A model generated the notes under the pieces. It made no database searches. It had not been told where the DNA came from and saw only the letters and a program-made list of their open reading frames with translations. From NCBI GenBank assembly GCA_964509545.1, contig CAZDXQ010000004.1:62001-126000 (forward strand): a DNA stretch of 64,000 bases, read 5' to 3'. The DNA comes from JADJWR01 sp964509545. GTDB lineage: Bacteria; Pseudomonadota; Gammaproteobacteria; Burkholderiales; Burkholderiaceae_F. Each line of letters starts with the position of its first letter. Within the stretch, counting starts at the first letter, position 1. Of the stretch, positions 8,015 through 16,405 are shown one piece after another. The translations under genes and the position numbers were made by a program.

Positions 8015-8296
8015 ATGTTCACCGCGGCGCTGGTCGCGGCCAGCCTGCTACTGCCCGGCCATGCCTTGGCGCAGAACGATCCGCCTTCGGTTGGCCAGAT
8101 GGTCGCGGCGACCAAGAGGCAGATCAACACGATCGGCATGGAGCAGTTCAAGGCCCTGGTCGACAAGAAGGACGCCGGCCTGATCGTCGACGTGCGGCAG
8201 GAGGACGAATACGCCGACGGCCGCGTGCCCGGCGCCGTCAACGTGCCGCGCGGACTGATCGAGTTCCGCATCTGGAAGCTGGTCGGCTTCCCCGAA
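8015..8296 (+). pseudogene. Exported single-domain rhodanese, truncated before its catalytic cysteine
   Basis: The first 94 codons encode a Sec signal peptide (MFTAALVAASLLLPGHALAQ) and the first half of a rhodanese domain, with the landmarks LIVDVRQEDEYADGRVPGAVNVP and EFRIWKLVGFPE. In intact homologs the next strand carries the active cysteine. Here, right after GFPE, the DNA becomes the 3' end of the convergent gene at 8297. The frame stays open to 8701 only by running antisense through that gene, giving an Arg-rich tail without family character. The truncated protein cannot have normal sulfurtransferase activity. It is probably a remnant of the sulfur locus cut by a deletion or rearrangement. 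Confidence 0.7.
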
Positions 8297-9034
8297 TCAG
8301 CGCACCGGCGGCGGCAACAGCAGCTCGGCGCCGGCGGCGACGCGATAGGCGTCGACGTGGCCGGACTTCGCCAGGTCCGCACTCGCCCAGTGCACGTGGA
8401 ACTGCTCGCCCGGGTGCGTGATGACGCCTTCGAGCGCAGTGCCGCTGTAGAAGCCGAGCAGAAGGCCGTCGCTGCGCGCCGCGGCGAAAGCGCGGCTCGC
8501 CGCATGGCCCATCTTGTGCGTGCCGTGCGCGCCGCCCGCCTTGCCGCTGAGCACGTGCCATTTCAGGTCGAACACCGGGCCGCGCAGCGCGAAGGCGAAC
8601 GGCCGGTCAGCGTCGACGCCGGTTTCGCGCGCGCGGTCGAGGACGAAGCGCTCGAACGCCGCCTGATCCAAGTCACGCGGTACGGAAAGCTTTTGCCATG
8701 AGGGTACGCGCGACAGCACGAGCAGCGCCGCCGCATCGCCGCTGCGCACGCGCTCCGCGCCGCCGTCTTCCCGCTCGCCGCGGCTGACGAGCACGCGACC
8801 GTCCCAGATAAACACTTCGCCGCGCAGGTCGGCCAGCGCGCCAAGCGCGTAGACGCCGCGACCGGACGGCAGATCGGCGAGCTGCACCTTTGCGCCGGTG
8901 TCGCCGGAGTGCATCAGCTGCCGGAAGTGCCCCCACCATTGCACCTGTCCGACGGGGACCGCTGCCCACAAGAAGTTGCCCACAAGCAGCGCGGCGGAAA
9001 GCAGAAACAGGCGGCTGAACTTCTTCATCTTCAC
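8297..9034 (-). CDS. Exported acetolactate decarboxylase-like protein
   Basis: The product has about 245 residues with a Sec signal peptide (KKFSRLFLLSAALLVGNFLWAA). The central part GVYALGALADLRGEVFIWDG and the C-terminal part PGEQFHVHWASADLAKSGHV match the acetolactate decarboxylase fold. The HxH-x10-H spacing (His213, His215, His226) is the same as that of the three zinc ligands in known enzymes. Classical enzymes are cytoplasmic or secreted by Gram-positives and make acetoin; an exported form here may have another substrate. GTG at 9034 is preferred because AGGAGG lies 9 bases upstream; ATG at 9028 is the alternative. The stop abuts the truncated rhodanese. Confidence 0.6.
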   Translation of the reverse strand: MKMKKFSRLFLLSAALLVGNFLWAAVPVGQVQWWGHFRQLMHSGDTGAKVQLADLPSGRGVYALGALADLRGEVFIWDGRVLVSRGEREDGGAERVRSGDAAALLVLSRVPSWQKLSVPRDLDQAAFERFVLDRARETGVDADRPFAFALRGPVFDLKWHVLSGKAGGAHGTHKMGHAASRAFAAARSDGLLLGFYSGTALEGVITHPGEQFHVHWASADLAKSGHVDAYRVAAGAELLLPPPVR

Positions 9035-9095
9035 TTCGGACTTCCTCCTTGCCAAGCTGCGCAGCCGCGGCCGACATGCCGGCCGGGCGTGATCA

Positions 9096-10826
9096 TCAGT
9101 AGCGTGCGTCGGGTCGCTCGAGATCGGCGCCGCGCCATGCCGCGCGAAAGCGCATTTCGGCCAGTGCAGCCTCCGGCCCGCGCTTGCTCCGCCTCAGGCT
9201 CTCGGCCAGCCCGTACAGCGCCCAACCGTTATCCGGGTGCCGCTCGAGATCGGCGCGGAAAACCTGCTCGGCCCGCGCCGCATCGCCGGCGAGAAGCAGT
9301 GCGCTGCCCAGCGCCTGCCGCGCCGGCACGGGCCAAGCCGGCGGTTCCTCGCTTTCCAGTGCATCTTCGAGCTCGACGGCACGGCGCAGCGTCTCCAGCG
9401 CGCGCTTGTACTGCCGCTGCGCCAGCAGCAGTTCGCCCTGCAACGACGCGTCGGCCAGCGCCAGCAGCGCGCCGAGATCGTCGATGCCCTTCAGCGTCAG
9501 CTCCGCCAGCCCGGGATCCCGTGCTGCCGCCTGCAGCGCCATGAGCTCCTTGGCCGCCGCCTCGACCTTGCCGGTGCGCGCCAGCGCCACGCCGCGCGCG
9601 TAGTGCCGGAGCGCCGACGGAAACACCGACGCGTGCGCCGGCAGTTCGCGCGCGGGACTCGAAAGGATCTCGTCCCAGCGCGCGAAACGCACCTGCGCCA
9701 GCCAAGGCAGGGCAAGGAAGTAATCGTTGGTGCCGCTGGCGCCGAACGGCTGCTCGGGGCGCGCGGCCTCCGCCGCCAGCCAGCGCGCCGCCTCGATGGC
9801 GATGGACGCACTGCCCTGCATGGCCGCCGCAGCCCAAAGGAAATGATGGTGATGCGAAACGTGGCCGAGCGGCGCGAAGCCCTGCGCGCGCAACTGCGTG
9901 GCCAGCCGCCGGTCAGCCTCGATCGCCTGCTGGTTGGCGCGCACGGCATCGGCGTAGCGGCCGACGCGGACGAAGATGTGCGAGGGCATGTGCACCATGT
10001 GCCCGGCGTCGGGGGCAAGCTGCGCCAGTCTTTCGGCGGCGGCCAGCGCCCGCTGCGGTGTCTTCGAAGCCTCCAGCGCGTGGATCAGGAAATGATTGGC
10101 CCCGGCATGGCCGGGCGAGCGCGCCAGCACGCGCTCCAGCGTATCGATCGCCGCCAGCGTACCCTCGCGCGGCGTGCCGCCGTCGCGGCTCCACCACTGC
10201 CATGGTGAAAGCATCAGCAGCGCCTCGGCGTACAGCACCGTGATCTCGTCGTCGTCGGCGTAATCGCGCGCCGCCCTCGCCATCGCCTGCGCATAGGCGA
10301 TGTCCAGCGGCTCGGCGTCCTGTGGTGCGAGCGGCACCGCACAGGTGGCCGCGGCCGCCTTGTCGGAGCTGGCCCGAGCCGGTGCCGTGCCGGCATCGAG
10401 CCGGACCGCCATCGCCTCGATCAGCGCCCGTTCCCTGTCCGTGGCGGCGTCGGCAAGCTGCAGCGCGCGGCGCGCGTACTGCACCGCCCGCGCATCGGCC
10501 GGCCGGCCGGGGTTGTTGATGTTCGGTCCGGCCGCATAGGCCATGCCCCAGGCGCACATCGCGCACTGCGGGTCGAGTCGTGCCGCCTCGCCGAAAGCGC
10601 GCAAGGCCTCGGCATGGTCGAAGGCATAGGCCAGCCGCAGCCCCTGATCGAAGTACTGCTGTGCCCGCGGCTCGCGCGTGCTGATGGCCAGCCGCGCGTT
10701 GCCGACATTGTCGAGCCTCGGCGCCTGCGCGATAGCCGGCGCCGGAGCCCTGGCGGTTTCGGGACGGCAGGCCGCTGCGCCGATCAGGACGAGCAGCGAT
10801 GCCGCGATGATGACGAACTTGTGCAT
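9096..10826 (-). CDS. TPR-repeat lipoprotein
   Basis: The 576-residue product has a signal sequence ending in GAAAC at Cys20, a plausible lipobox, followed by a low-complexity Ala/Pro linker. The remainder is Ala-rich helix pairs of the tetratricopeptide type (for example YFDQGLRLAYAFDHAEALRAFGEA and ANQQAIEADRR). A conserved middle segment has His-rich turns (MVHMPSHIFVRVGRY, VSHHHHFLWAAA) seen in a family of uncharacterised bacterial TPR proteins. It probably scaffolds other proteins in the periplasm. It stands alone, divergent from the P-loop gene and 61 bp downstream of the decarboxylase-like gene. Confidence 0.7.
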   Translation of the reverse strand: MHKFVIIAASLLVLIGAAACRPETARAPAPAIAQAPRLDNVGNARLAISTREPRAQQYFDQGLRLAYAFDHAEALRAFGEAARLDPQCAMCAWGMAYAAGPNINNPGRPADARAVQYARRALQLADAATDRERALIEAMAVRLDAGTAPARASSDKAAAATCAVPLAPQDAEPLDIAYAQAMARAARDYADDDEITVLYAEALLMLSPWQWWSRDGGTPREGTLAAIDTLERVLARSPGHAGANHFLIHALEASKTPQRALAAAERLAQLAPDAGHMVHMPSHIFVRVGRYADAVRANQQAIEADRRLATQLRAQGFAPLGHVSHHHHFLWAAAAMQGSASIAIEAARWLAAEAARPEQPFGASGTNDYFLALPWLAQVRFARWDEILSSPARELPAHASVFPSALRHYARGVALARTGKVEAAAKELMALQAAARDPGLAELTLKGIDDLGALLALADASLQGELLLAQRQYKRALETLRRAVELEDALESEEPPAWPVPARQALGSALLLAGDAARAEQVFRADLERHPDNGWALYGLAESLRRSKRGPEAALAEMRFRAAWRGADLERPDARY

Positions 10827-10910
10827 GCGGCGATTCTATGTGCGTGCCTTGCAGCAGGCGCCGCGCCGCTTCGGGTATCTTGCGGCAGCAAGCGGAGAAA
10901 GCAGCCGTCC

Positions 10911-11393
10911 ATGCGCGTACTCGTGTTCGGCAATTCAGGCTCCGGCAAGACGGTCCATGCGCAACGGCTCGCAGCCGCGTTTGGCCTGACGCACCTCGAC
11001 CTGGACACGATCGTCTGGATGCCAGGCCGCGGCGCCGAGCTTGCACCGGCCGCGGCCGTCGAAAGCGAGCTGCGACGGTTCATCGACGAGCATCCGCGCT
11101 GGGTCGTCGAAGGCTGCTACGGCGAACTGATCGAGGCCGCAGCGCCGTTCTGTACCGAACTGGTGTTTCTCAACCCGGGGCTGGAAACCTGCCTCGAGAA
11201 CAACCGCCTCCGGCCGTGGGAGCGGCACAAGTACGCGACGGCAGAGGAGCAGCGCGCCATGCTCGCGCCGCTGCTCGAATGGGTGCGGGGCTACTACAGT
11301 CGCGATGACGCCTGGTCGTACGCGAGGCACCGGTGCCTGTTCGACGGACACCGCGGCACCAAGAAGGAATGGATGGTCCTGCCGCCGCGCTGA
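10911..11393 (+). CDS. P-loop adenylate kinase-like NTPase
   Basis: This 160-residue cytoplasmic protein begins with the P-loop FGNSGSGKT (residues 6-14), followed by the substrate-side motif HLDLDTIVW typical of small adenylate kinase-like or shikimate kinase-like proteins (FlaR/topology-modulator type). A Trp/Arg-rich C-terminus follows. It probably phosphorylates a small molecule; the substrate is not known. GGAGA lies about 12 bases before the ATG. The start is shared with a divergent promoter region of 84 bp opposite the TPR lipoprotein. Confidence 0.7.
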   Translation: MRVLVFGNSGSGKTVHAQRLAAAFGLTHLDLDTIVWMPGRGAELAPAAAVESELRRFIDEHPRWVVEGCYGELIEAAAPFCTELVFLNPGLETCLENNRLRPWERHKYATAEEQRAMLAPLLEWVRGYYSRDDAWSYARHRCLFDGHRGTKKEWMVLPPR

Positions 11394-11564
11394 ACGCCCG
11401 CCCGGCCACGCGGCGTCGAGCCTGCCCCCGCGCGAGCTCAGGGGAAACCCTGTGAGCCCGGCGCTTCCTTCGAGTGCGCAGCGCCTGCAACGGAGGCGGG
11501 ATTTCGCCGCAGCATCGCCTGCGCTTAAGGTGGTCGATGACCGCTTCCACTGCACGAGGCATCG

Positions 11565-13013
11565 ATGAGCTTTCGTCCCGATCCGGCCGGCCGGCGCCTG
11601 CCGATCAAACTCGACTCGACTTCCAACGGCGAGTACGCGCCGGTGCCACTGACCGCAGTTGCGCTGCTGGCGCGTGCCGAAGCGCAGGCCGCCGTCGGCG
11701 CCGCCGTGCGACGGCTCGGCATGTCGCGCCGCCGCTACCTGGTGTCCCTGCTCGGCGCAGCCGCAACGCTCGGCGCCTTCGACCGCGCCTTCGCCGCCGC
11801 CGGCATGCGCGGCGGCCGTTACGTGCTGCCGCCACAGGCTCCGTTCGAGATCGCTGCCGCACGCAGCGCGCTGGCCGGCGACGAGTTCATCTTCGACGTG
11901 CAGTTGCACCACGTGAATCCGAAAGGCGCGTGGCGCAGCCGCGCCAGCCCGAACGCCTTCAAGGGCATGCCGAACTCGAACTGCGGCAAGGCCGACCACA
12001 TCGAATGCTTTTCGGCCGACCAGATGCTCAAGGACGTCTTCCTCGACAGCGATACCGCGATGGGCGTGCTGTCGCACGTGCCGGGCGGCGCCGACACCAA
12101 TCCGCTGGACTTCGAGGCGGCCGGCGGCACGCGCGTGGCCGCCAATTCGCTCGACGGAACCGAACGGCTGCTGCTGCATGGCCGCTGCATGCCGACGCTA
12201 CCGGGCGAAATCGACGGCATGGACGCGCAGGCGGCGAAGTGGAAGCTCGCCGGTTTCAAGACCTACACCCAGTTCGGCCCGCGCGACGGCGATGCCGGCT
12301 TCTGGCTCGATGACGAACGCTATGGTCTGCCGTTCATCGAGCGGGCGAAAAGGCTCGGCGTGCGCAACATCTGCGTGCACAAGGGGCTGGCGTTCGGCGC
12401 GCGCGGCTACGAATTCTCGACCTGCGTCGACGTCGGCCGCGCCGCCAAGCGCTATCCGGATCTCAACTTCCTCATCTACCACTCGGGCTTCGACACCGCG
12501 GTCAAGGAAGGTCCGTACGACCCGCGAGCCAGGGCCGGCGTCGACGTGCTGATCCGCTCGGTGCAGGAGCACGGCGTGAAGAACGTCTACGCCGAACTCG
12601 GCAGCACCTGGCGCTTCGTGATGCGCGAGCCGGAGCAGGCGGCGCACCTGCTGGGCAAGCTGCTCAAGCACATCGGCGAAGACAACATCCTGTGGGGCAC
12701 CGATTCGATCTGGTACGGCAGCCCGCAGGACCAGATCCAGGCCTTCCGCGCCTTCGAGATCAGCAAGGAGTTCCAGGACAGGTACGGCTACCCGGCGCTA
12801 ACACCGGCGGTCAAGCGCAAGATCTTCGGACTGAACGGCGCGCGCGTATACGGGCTGAAGCCCGAGGAAATGCGCCGGAAGCTCGCCCGCGACCGGGTGC
12901 AGAAGACCCGCCTCGACTACCTGAACGATCCCGATCCGGCCTTCACCACCTATGGGCCACGCACACGGCGGGAATTTCTCGCCTTTCGCGCACTGCACGG
13001 CGAGGCGCCGTGA
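11565..13013 (+). CDS. TAT-type exported amidohydrolase (amidohydrolase_2/ACMSD-like)
   Basis: The 482-residue product starts with about 50 polar residues containing PIKLDSTSNGEYAPVPL. An internal twin-arginine signal follows (SRRRYLVSLLGAAATLGAF, residues 54-72), and then an amidohydrolase-2 barrel. Likely metal-site residues are in FDVQLHHV, VHKGL, IYHSGF and GTDSIWYG (last Asp). The first barrel motif reads QLHH instead of the usual HxH, so metal binding may differ. Related proteins keep the same N-terminal segment, so the long leader is probably real. GAGG precedes the ATG by five bases. The reaction (hydrolysis or decarboxylation of a cyclic acid) cannot be told. It stands alone. Confidence 0.7.
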   Translation: MSFRPDPAGRRLPIKLDSTSNGEYAPVPLTAVALLARAEAQAAVGAAVRRLGMSRRRYLVSLLGAAATLGAFDRAFAAAGMRGGRYVLPPQAPFEIAAARSALAGDEFIFDVQLHHVNPKGAWRSRASPNAFKGMPNSNCGKADHIECFSADQMLKDVFLDSDTAMGVLSHVPGGADTNPLDFEAAGGTRVAANSLDGTERLLLHGRCMPTLPGEIDGMDAQAAKWKLAGFKTYTQFGPRDGDAGFWLDDERYGLPFIERAKRLGVRNICVHKGLAFGARGYEFSTCVDVGRAAKRYPDLNFLIYHSGFDTAVKEGPYDPRARAGVDVLIRSVQEHGVKNVYAELGSTWRFVMREPEQAAHLLGKLLKHIGEDNILWGTDSIWYGSPQDQIQAFRAFEISKEFQDRYGYPALTPAVKRKIFGLNGARVYGLKPEEMRRKLARDRVQKTRLDYLNDPDPAFTTYGPRTRREFLAFRALHGEAP

Positions 13014-13095
13014 GCAGGCACGTCCGCTGCGCCGCGCTCGTCAGGCGGCGCGGACGGTAGGGGAAAAAAGCGCGCAGCCGCCGCGCCGCGCGCCG

Positions 13096-13545
13096 CTACG
13101 GCTTGATGTAGACGTAGCCCTCGCGCGCCTGCAGGCGCGCGATCTCGGCCACGCCCGCCTGCACGACGCCGACGGCGTCGGCGACCGCGGCATCGGTGAG
13201 ATTGCGCCCAGTCAGCGTGTTGCGGCAGACCTTGAACGACACGCCCTGGCGCGCCAGTTCCTCCAGCGCCGGCGCAAACGGCGCGCCGTTCTTGTCGGCC
13301 GCATCCCTGAGCAGGAAGTCGATGCCGCCGCCGTTGGCGATGACGACGATCTTCGCCGTCGGATCGTCGCGCAGGTGGTTGCGCACGTTGGCGAGCAGTC
13401 CGCGCGCCTTGTCGGTCTCGTTGATGTGATAGACGGCGCGGATCTGCTCCTGCACCGCCGCCGCGGCCGGCGCAGCGCCAGCGGCGAACGTGCCGCCGGC
13501 AAGCAGCGAGGCCGACACGGCCAGCGCCAGGAAGGAATGCTTCAT
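13096..13545 (-). CDS. Exported DsrE-family protein
   Basis: The 149-residue product has a Sec signal peptide ending in an Ala/Pro-rich stretch. It continues with a DsrE-like fold: VYHINETDKARGLLANVRNHL, then IVVIANGGGIDFLL, then VSFKVCRNTLTG, whose single cysteine is the conserved sulfur-carrying position in the family. DsrE proteins move sulfur between proteins. The exported branch is poorly characterised, but it fits the sulfur genes upstream. The ATG at 13545 has AAAGGA six bases upstream; a longer frame to 13599 has no signal-like start. It is convergent with the amidohydrolase gene. Confidence 0.75.
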   Translation of the reverse strand: MKHSFLALAVSASLLAGGTFAAGAAPAAAAVQEQIRAVYHINETDKARGLLANVRNHLRDDPTAKIVVIANGGGIDFLLRDAADKNGAPFAPALEELARQGVSFKVCRNTLTGRNLTDAAVADAVGVVQAGVAEIARLQAREGYVYIKP

Positions 13546-13727
13546 CGGGGGTCCTTTGCAGCGCGTCCAATGGATGACGCGCCGACGATACGGATCCACC
13601 GCAGCGGCACTTTGGCCTAGCTCAAGCTCCGCCGGTGCCGCGCAGGCCGATCCGTTATTCGTTTATTCCCGGACAAGGCAGCGCCGGAAGGCGTGAGGAT
13701 TTCGCCGCGAGCGGCCCGGGAGCCTGC

Positions 13728-13744
13728 CCCGGACGTGATCCGGG
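13728..13744. repeat. Small REP-like palindrome
   Basis: CCCGGA and TCCGGG arms around CGTGA, preceded by GCCTGC. The pattern CCTGCCCCGGA...TCCGGG resembles widespread proteobacterial REP elements and recurs loosely at 22111-22216 and 24406-24477. Confidence 0.45.
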
Positions 13745-13803
13745 ATCGCGCCGAGCAGCGGACCTGTACAGCGTCGTACAGCGAGGCGCAGGCGCGAGCC
13801 GGA

Positions 13804-13835
13804 CACGAGGCATGCCAATTGCGGCATGCCTCGTG
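13804..13835. repeat. Perfect 13-bp inverted repeat
   Basis: CACGAGGCATGCC and GGCATGCCTCGTG flank the 6-nt loop AATTGC. No U tract follows on either strand, so it is not a typical terminator. It lies 85 bp downstream of the class II aldolase gene. Confidence 0.5.
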
Positions 13836-13919
13836 CCTGCGAGCGGGCGAGCGCGTGCCAGCGCGAGCGCGGCCGGCAAGGCCGAGATCGGGACGCGCAG
13901 CAGACAGATTCACGCCCTC

Positions 13920-14633
13920 TCAGCGCAGGCCGTGAACCCGGCGCAGCGCCTTCAGGTGCAGTGCCGACTGCTGCCGCTCGCCGGCGATCTGCTTCGCCGT
14001 TCGCGCGGCCACGCCCTCGGAAATCAGCTTCAGCGGCTTGCCCGTGCCCTGCGCCAGCACCTGGTGCATGCAGGCGCGTTCGAGGTAGTAAAGATCGTCG
14101 AACGCCCAGGCGACGTTCGGGCCGCGCACGATCACGCCATGATTGGCGAGGAACAGCACGGTGTTGCCGGCCAGCCGCCTAGCGATTCTCTCGCCTTCGG
14201 CATCGTCGAGCACGAGGCCGTTGTACTCGCTGTCGTAGGCGATCTGGCGATAGAAGCGCAGCGCATTCTGGCTCGCCATCTCCAGCCGGCCGCCCTGCAG
14301 CAGGGCGAGCGCGGTGGCGAACGGCATGTGAGTGTGCAGTACACAGGCCGCATCGGGCACCGTCCGGTGAATCCAGCCGTGGATGAAGAAGGCCGTGGGT
14401 TCGACGTCGTGCCTGCCTTCGACCTTGTTGCCCTGCGCATCGATGACGACCAGATCGTCGGGTCCGATTTCGCTCCAGTGCAGGCCCTGCGGGTTGATCA
14501 GGAAGCGCCCGGGCCGATCCGGCAGGGCCAGCGAGAAGTGGTTGCAGATGCCCTCGCCAAGTCCGTTCTGGTGCGCGGCGCGCAGCGCGCAGGACAGATC
14601 CTTGCGCGCGTCCTGTTCAGCATGTGATTGCAT
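13920..14633 (-). CDS. Class II aldolase/adducin-domain protein
   Basis: The 237-residue product has the class II aldolase fold. The N-terminal part has GLGEGICNHFSLAL, the zinc-binding pair is in VLHTHMPFA, and the third His in LANHGVIV. These proteins cleave or epimerise sugar phosphates, but many homologs without sugar-operon context have no assigned substrate. ATG at 14633 is used because the conserved domain begins soon after; ATG at 14660 is an alternative and neither has a good ribosome binding site. The gene is divergent from the BON-domain gene, with 44 bp between starts. Confidence 0.8.
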   Translation of the reverse strand: MQSHAEQDARKDLSCALRAAHQNGLGEGICNHFSLALPDRPGRFLINPQGLHWSEIGPDDLVVIDAQGNKVEGRHDVEPTAFFIHGWIHRTVPDAACVLHTHMPFATALALLQGGRLEMASQNALRFYRQIAYDSEYNGLVLDDAEGERIARRLAGNTVLFLANHGVIVRGPNVAWAFDDLYYLERACMHQVLAQGTGKPLKLISEGVAARTAKQIAGERQQSALHLKALRRVHGLR

Positions 14634-14677
14634 GCGCGCATTATCGTTCGCCCGCGACATGCCTTGTCGATGCGGCC

Positions 14678-15262
14678 ATGGCGGACAGCACTCACTCGGT
14701 TTTCCTTCCGACGCGGCATGCGCCGGGTCCACCGGCGCGGACCAGGTGGCGCGGATGCGCCGGCATTGCCGCGCGCGCGGCGATGCCGCTGCTGGCGCTC
14801 GTGGCGCTGCCGCTGGCGGCCGAAGAAAGGCGCAACTGGTTCGGCGACCCGTTCGCGCAGGCCACGCACGGACTGGCGGGCTGCCCCGTGCCCGAAGGGC
14901 CGTTGCTGACCGAAGCCGAGATGCGCCGCCAGGCGCACCAGCGCATCGAGCGCGGCACCACCTGCTGGCTGGCCAGGAAGTGCGACGAGCCCAATGCCTA
15001 TGCGCAGGATGCGCGGATCAACATGGCCGTGGTGCAGCGGCTGGCAGCCGATCCGCGCTGGCGCAACACCAGCCTGTGGGTGATCACGCAGCGGCGCTTC
15101 GTCTTCCTGCAGGGCTGCGTGCGCAGCGAAGCCGAAAAGCGCGCCGTCATCGACGCGGCAAGACGGGTCCCGGGCGTCGACTATGTGGGCGACGAACTGC
15201 TGGTCGGCACGGGCGGCAAGCCGCCGTATCCTGCGGTCGGTTCAGGCGCGGCGCGGAACTGA
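14678..15262 (+). CDS. Exported BON-domain protein
   Basis: The product has about 194 residues. After a basic N-terminus there is a hydrophobic segment (MPLLALVALPLAAEE), probably a signal peptide. If so, the true start could be the ATG at 14783, although that leader would be short. The middle has paired Cys residues (GCPVPEG, TTCWLARKC). The C-terminal 65 residues form a BON domain (RINMAVVQRLAADP, LWVITQRRFVFLQGCVRSEAEK, VPGVDYVGDELLV). BON domains bind membranes or lipids, and a role in envelope maintenance is likely. It lies about 100 bp before the rhomboid gene and may share its transcript. Confidence 0.65.
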   Translation: MADSTHSVFLPTRHAPGPPARTRWRGCAGIAARAAMPLLALVALPLAAEERRNWFGDPFAQATHGLAGCPVPEGPLLTEAEMRRQAHQRIERGTTCWLARKCDEPNAYAQDARINMAVVQRLAADPRWRNTSLWVITQRRFVFLQGCVRSEAEKRAVIDAARRVPGVDYVGDELLVGTGGKPPYPAVGSGAARN

Positions 15263-15361
15263 AGTGCGGGGTAAGCGCTCCAACCGGCTCCCGCCGAATG
15301 GCCGCGACGGCAGCGCTGCCGTGCGCGGACCGCCCCTCTCCCCTCACCGGAAAACCTTCTG

Positions 15362-15946
15362 ATGCGCTCGATGACGCAACTGCTGCTGATCGTCACCGTC
15401 GGTATCTCGGCGCTGGCCTTTCTCTCCGGCTCGCTGCTGTTCGATGCGCTGGCGCTGTGGCCGGTCGGCGGCGGCTTCGCGCCGTGGCAACTGCTGACGT
15501 ATGCACTGCTGCACGGCGGACTGCTGCACCTGGCCTTCAACATGTACGGCTTGTGGATGTTCGGCTCCGAGCTCGAACGCGTCTGGGGGCCGCGCCGGCT
15601 GCTGCATTACTACCTGGCGAGCGTGCTCGTCGCCGGGCTGACGCAGCTGCTGGTGGCGTCGAACTCGCCGTTTCCGTATCCGACCGTGGGCGCCTCCGGC
15701 GGGCTGTTCGGCCTGCTGCTCGGCTACGCGATGCTGTTTCCGAACCGGACCATCGTGCTGCTGATTCCACCGATCCCGATGCCGGCGTGGCTGTTCGCGG
15801 CGGTCTTCGGCGTGCTCGAACTGACCCTCGGCTTCACCGGCACGGCGAGCGGCATCGCGCACTTCGCCCACGTCGGCGGCATGCTCGGCGGCTGGCTGAT
15901 GCTGCGCTACTGGCGCGGCCAGTCGCCTTTCGGTCGCCGCCGCTGA
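15362..15946 (+). CDS. Rhomboid-family intramembrane serine protease
   Basis: The 194-residue product has six predicted membrane helices. The active site is visible: HGGLLHLAFNM (His and Asn of the oxyanion region, about residues 51-61), GASGGLFGLL with the catalytic Ser (about 118), and AHFAHVGGMLGGW with the catalytic His (about 170). Rhomboids cut membrane proteins within the bilayer. Length fits the compact bacterial type without extra domains. Substrates are unknown. Confidence 0.88.
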   Translation: MRSMTQLLLIVTVGISALAFLSGSLLFDALALWPVGGGFAPWQLLTYALLHGGLLHLAFNMYGLWMFGSELERVWGPRRLLHYYLASVLVAGLTQLLVASNSPFPYPTVGASGGLFGLLLGYAMLFPNRTIVLLIPPIPMPAWLFAAVFGVLELTLGFTGTASGIAHFAHVGGMLGGWLMLRYWRGQSPFGRRR

Positions 15947-15960
15947 CCGCGACGCCGCGG

Positions 15961-16260
15961 CTACTGCGTGGCGGCGCGGGAGGCCGCGGCGGCGCGATAG
16001 TGCGGCGCCAGTTCGTCGACGTTGTCGCGCAGCATCCTGTCGAACTCGGAGGCGAGGTACGCGGCGACCTGGTCGAGCGTCTGCTCCGGCCGGTCCTCGC
16101 GCGTCAGCCAGACGAAGGCACTGAAGCGGGCCGTCGCGTACATCATCGCCGCGGCGACCCACTGCCGCGCGCGCTCATCGGTCATGCGGTTGGCGAGCTG
16201 CACGAACTCGTCGGCGGCGTCGAGGAATTCCGGCGGGATACCGTGGCGGGTTTCGGGCAT
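15961..16260 (-). CDS. DUF3144-family protein
   Basis: This 99-residue soluble protein has the DUF3144 pattern: FLDAADEFVQLANRMT, then AAAMMYATARFSAFVW, then a helix ending in FDRMLRDNVDEL. Its function is not known. The ATG at 16260 begins the conserved domain; a longer frame to 16437 would add unlike sequence overlapping the opposite gene's leader. It ends 14 bp after the convergent rhomboid gene. Confidence 0.75.
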   Translation of the reverse strand: MPETRHGIPPEFLDAADEFVQLANRMTDERARQWVAAAMMYATARFSAFVWLTREDRPEQTLDQVAAYLASEFDRMLRDNVDELAPHYRAAAASRAATQ

Positions 16261-16405
16261 GGCGCACTCGATCGCTGGATGGGACGCGGCATTATGCGGC
16301 GCACCGTGGCCCGGACCCGATCCTCGCCGGCCGTCTGCGCCGACCGGCTCGGCTACAGTACCTGGCCTACTGCACAAAGGCCTTGCGGCTGCGCGCAGGC
16401 CGGCT

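Larger units (their letters stand above)
13605..13919. other. Gene-free stretch with palindromic elements
   Basis: No convincing gene is present in these 315 bp. The stretch holds two inverted repeats, described separately at 13728-13744 and 13804-13835. The rest is GC-rich sequence without recognisable signals. Confidence 0.5.
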
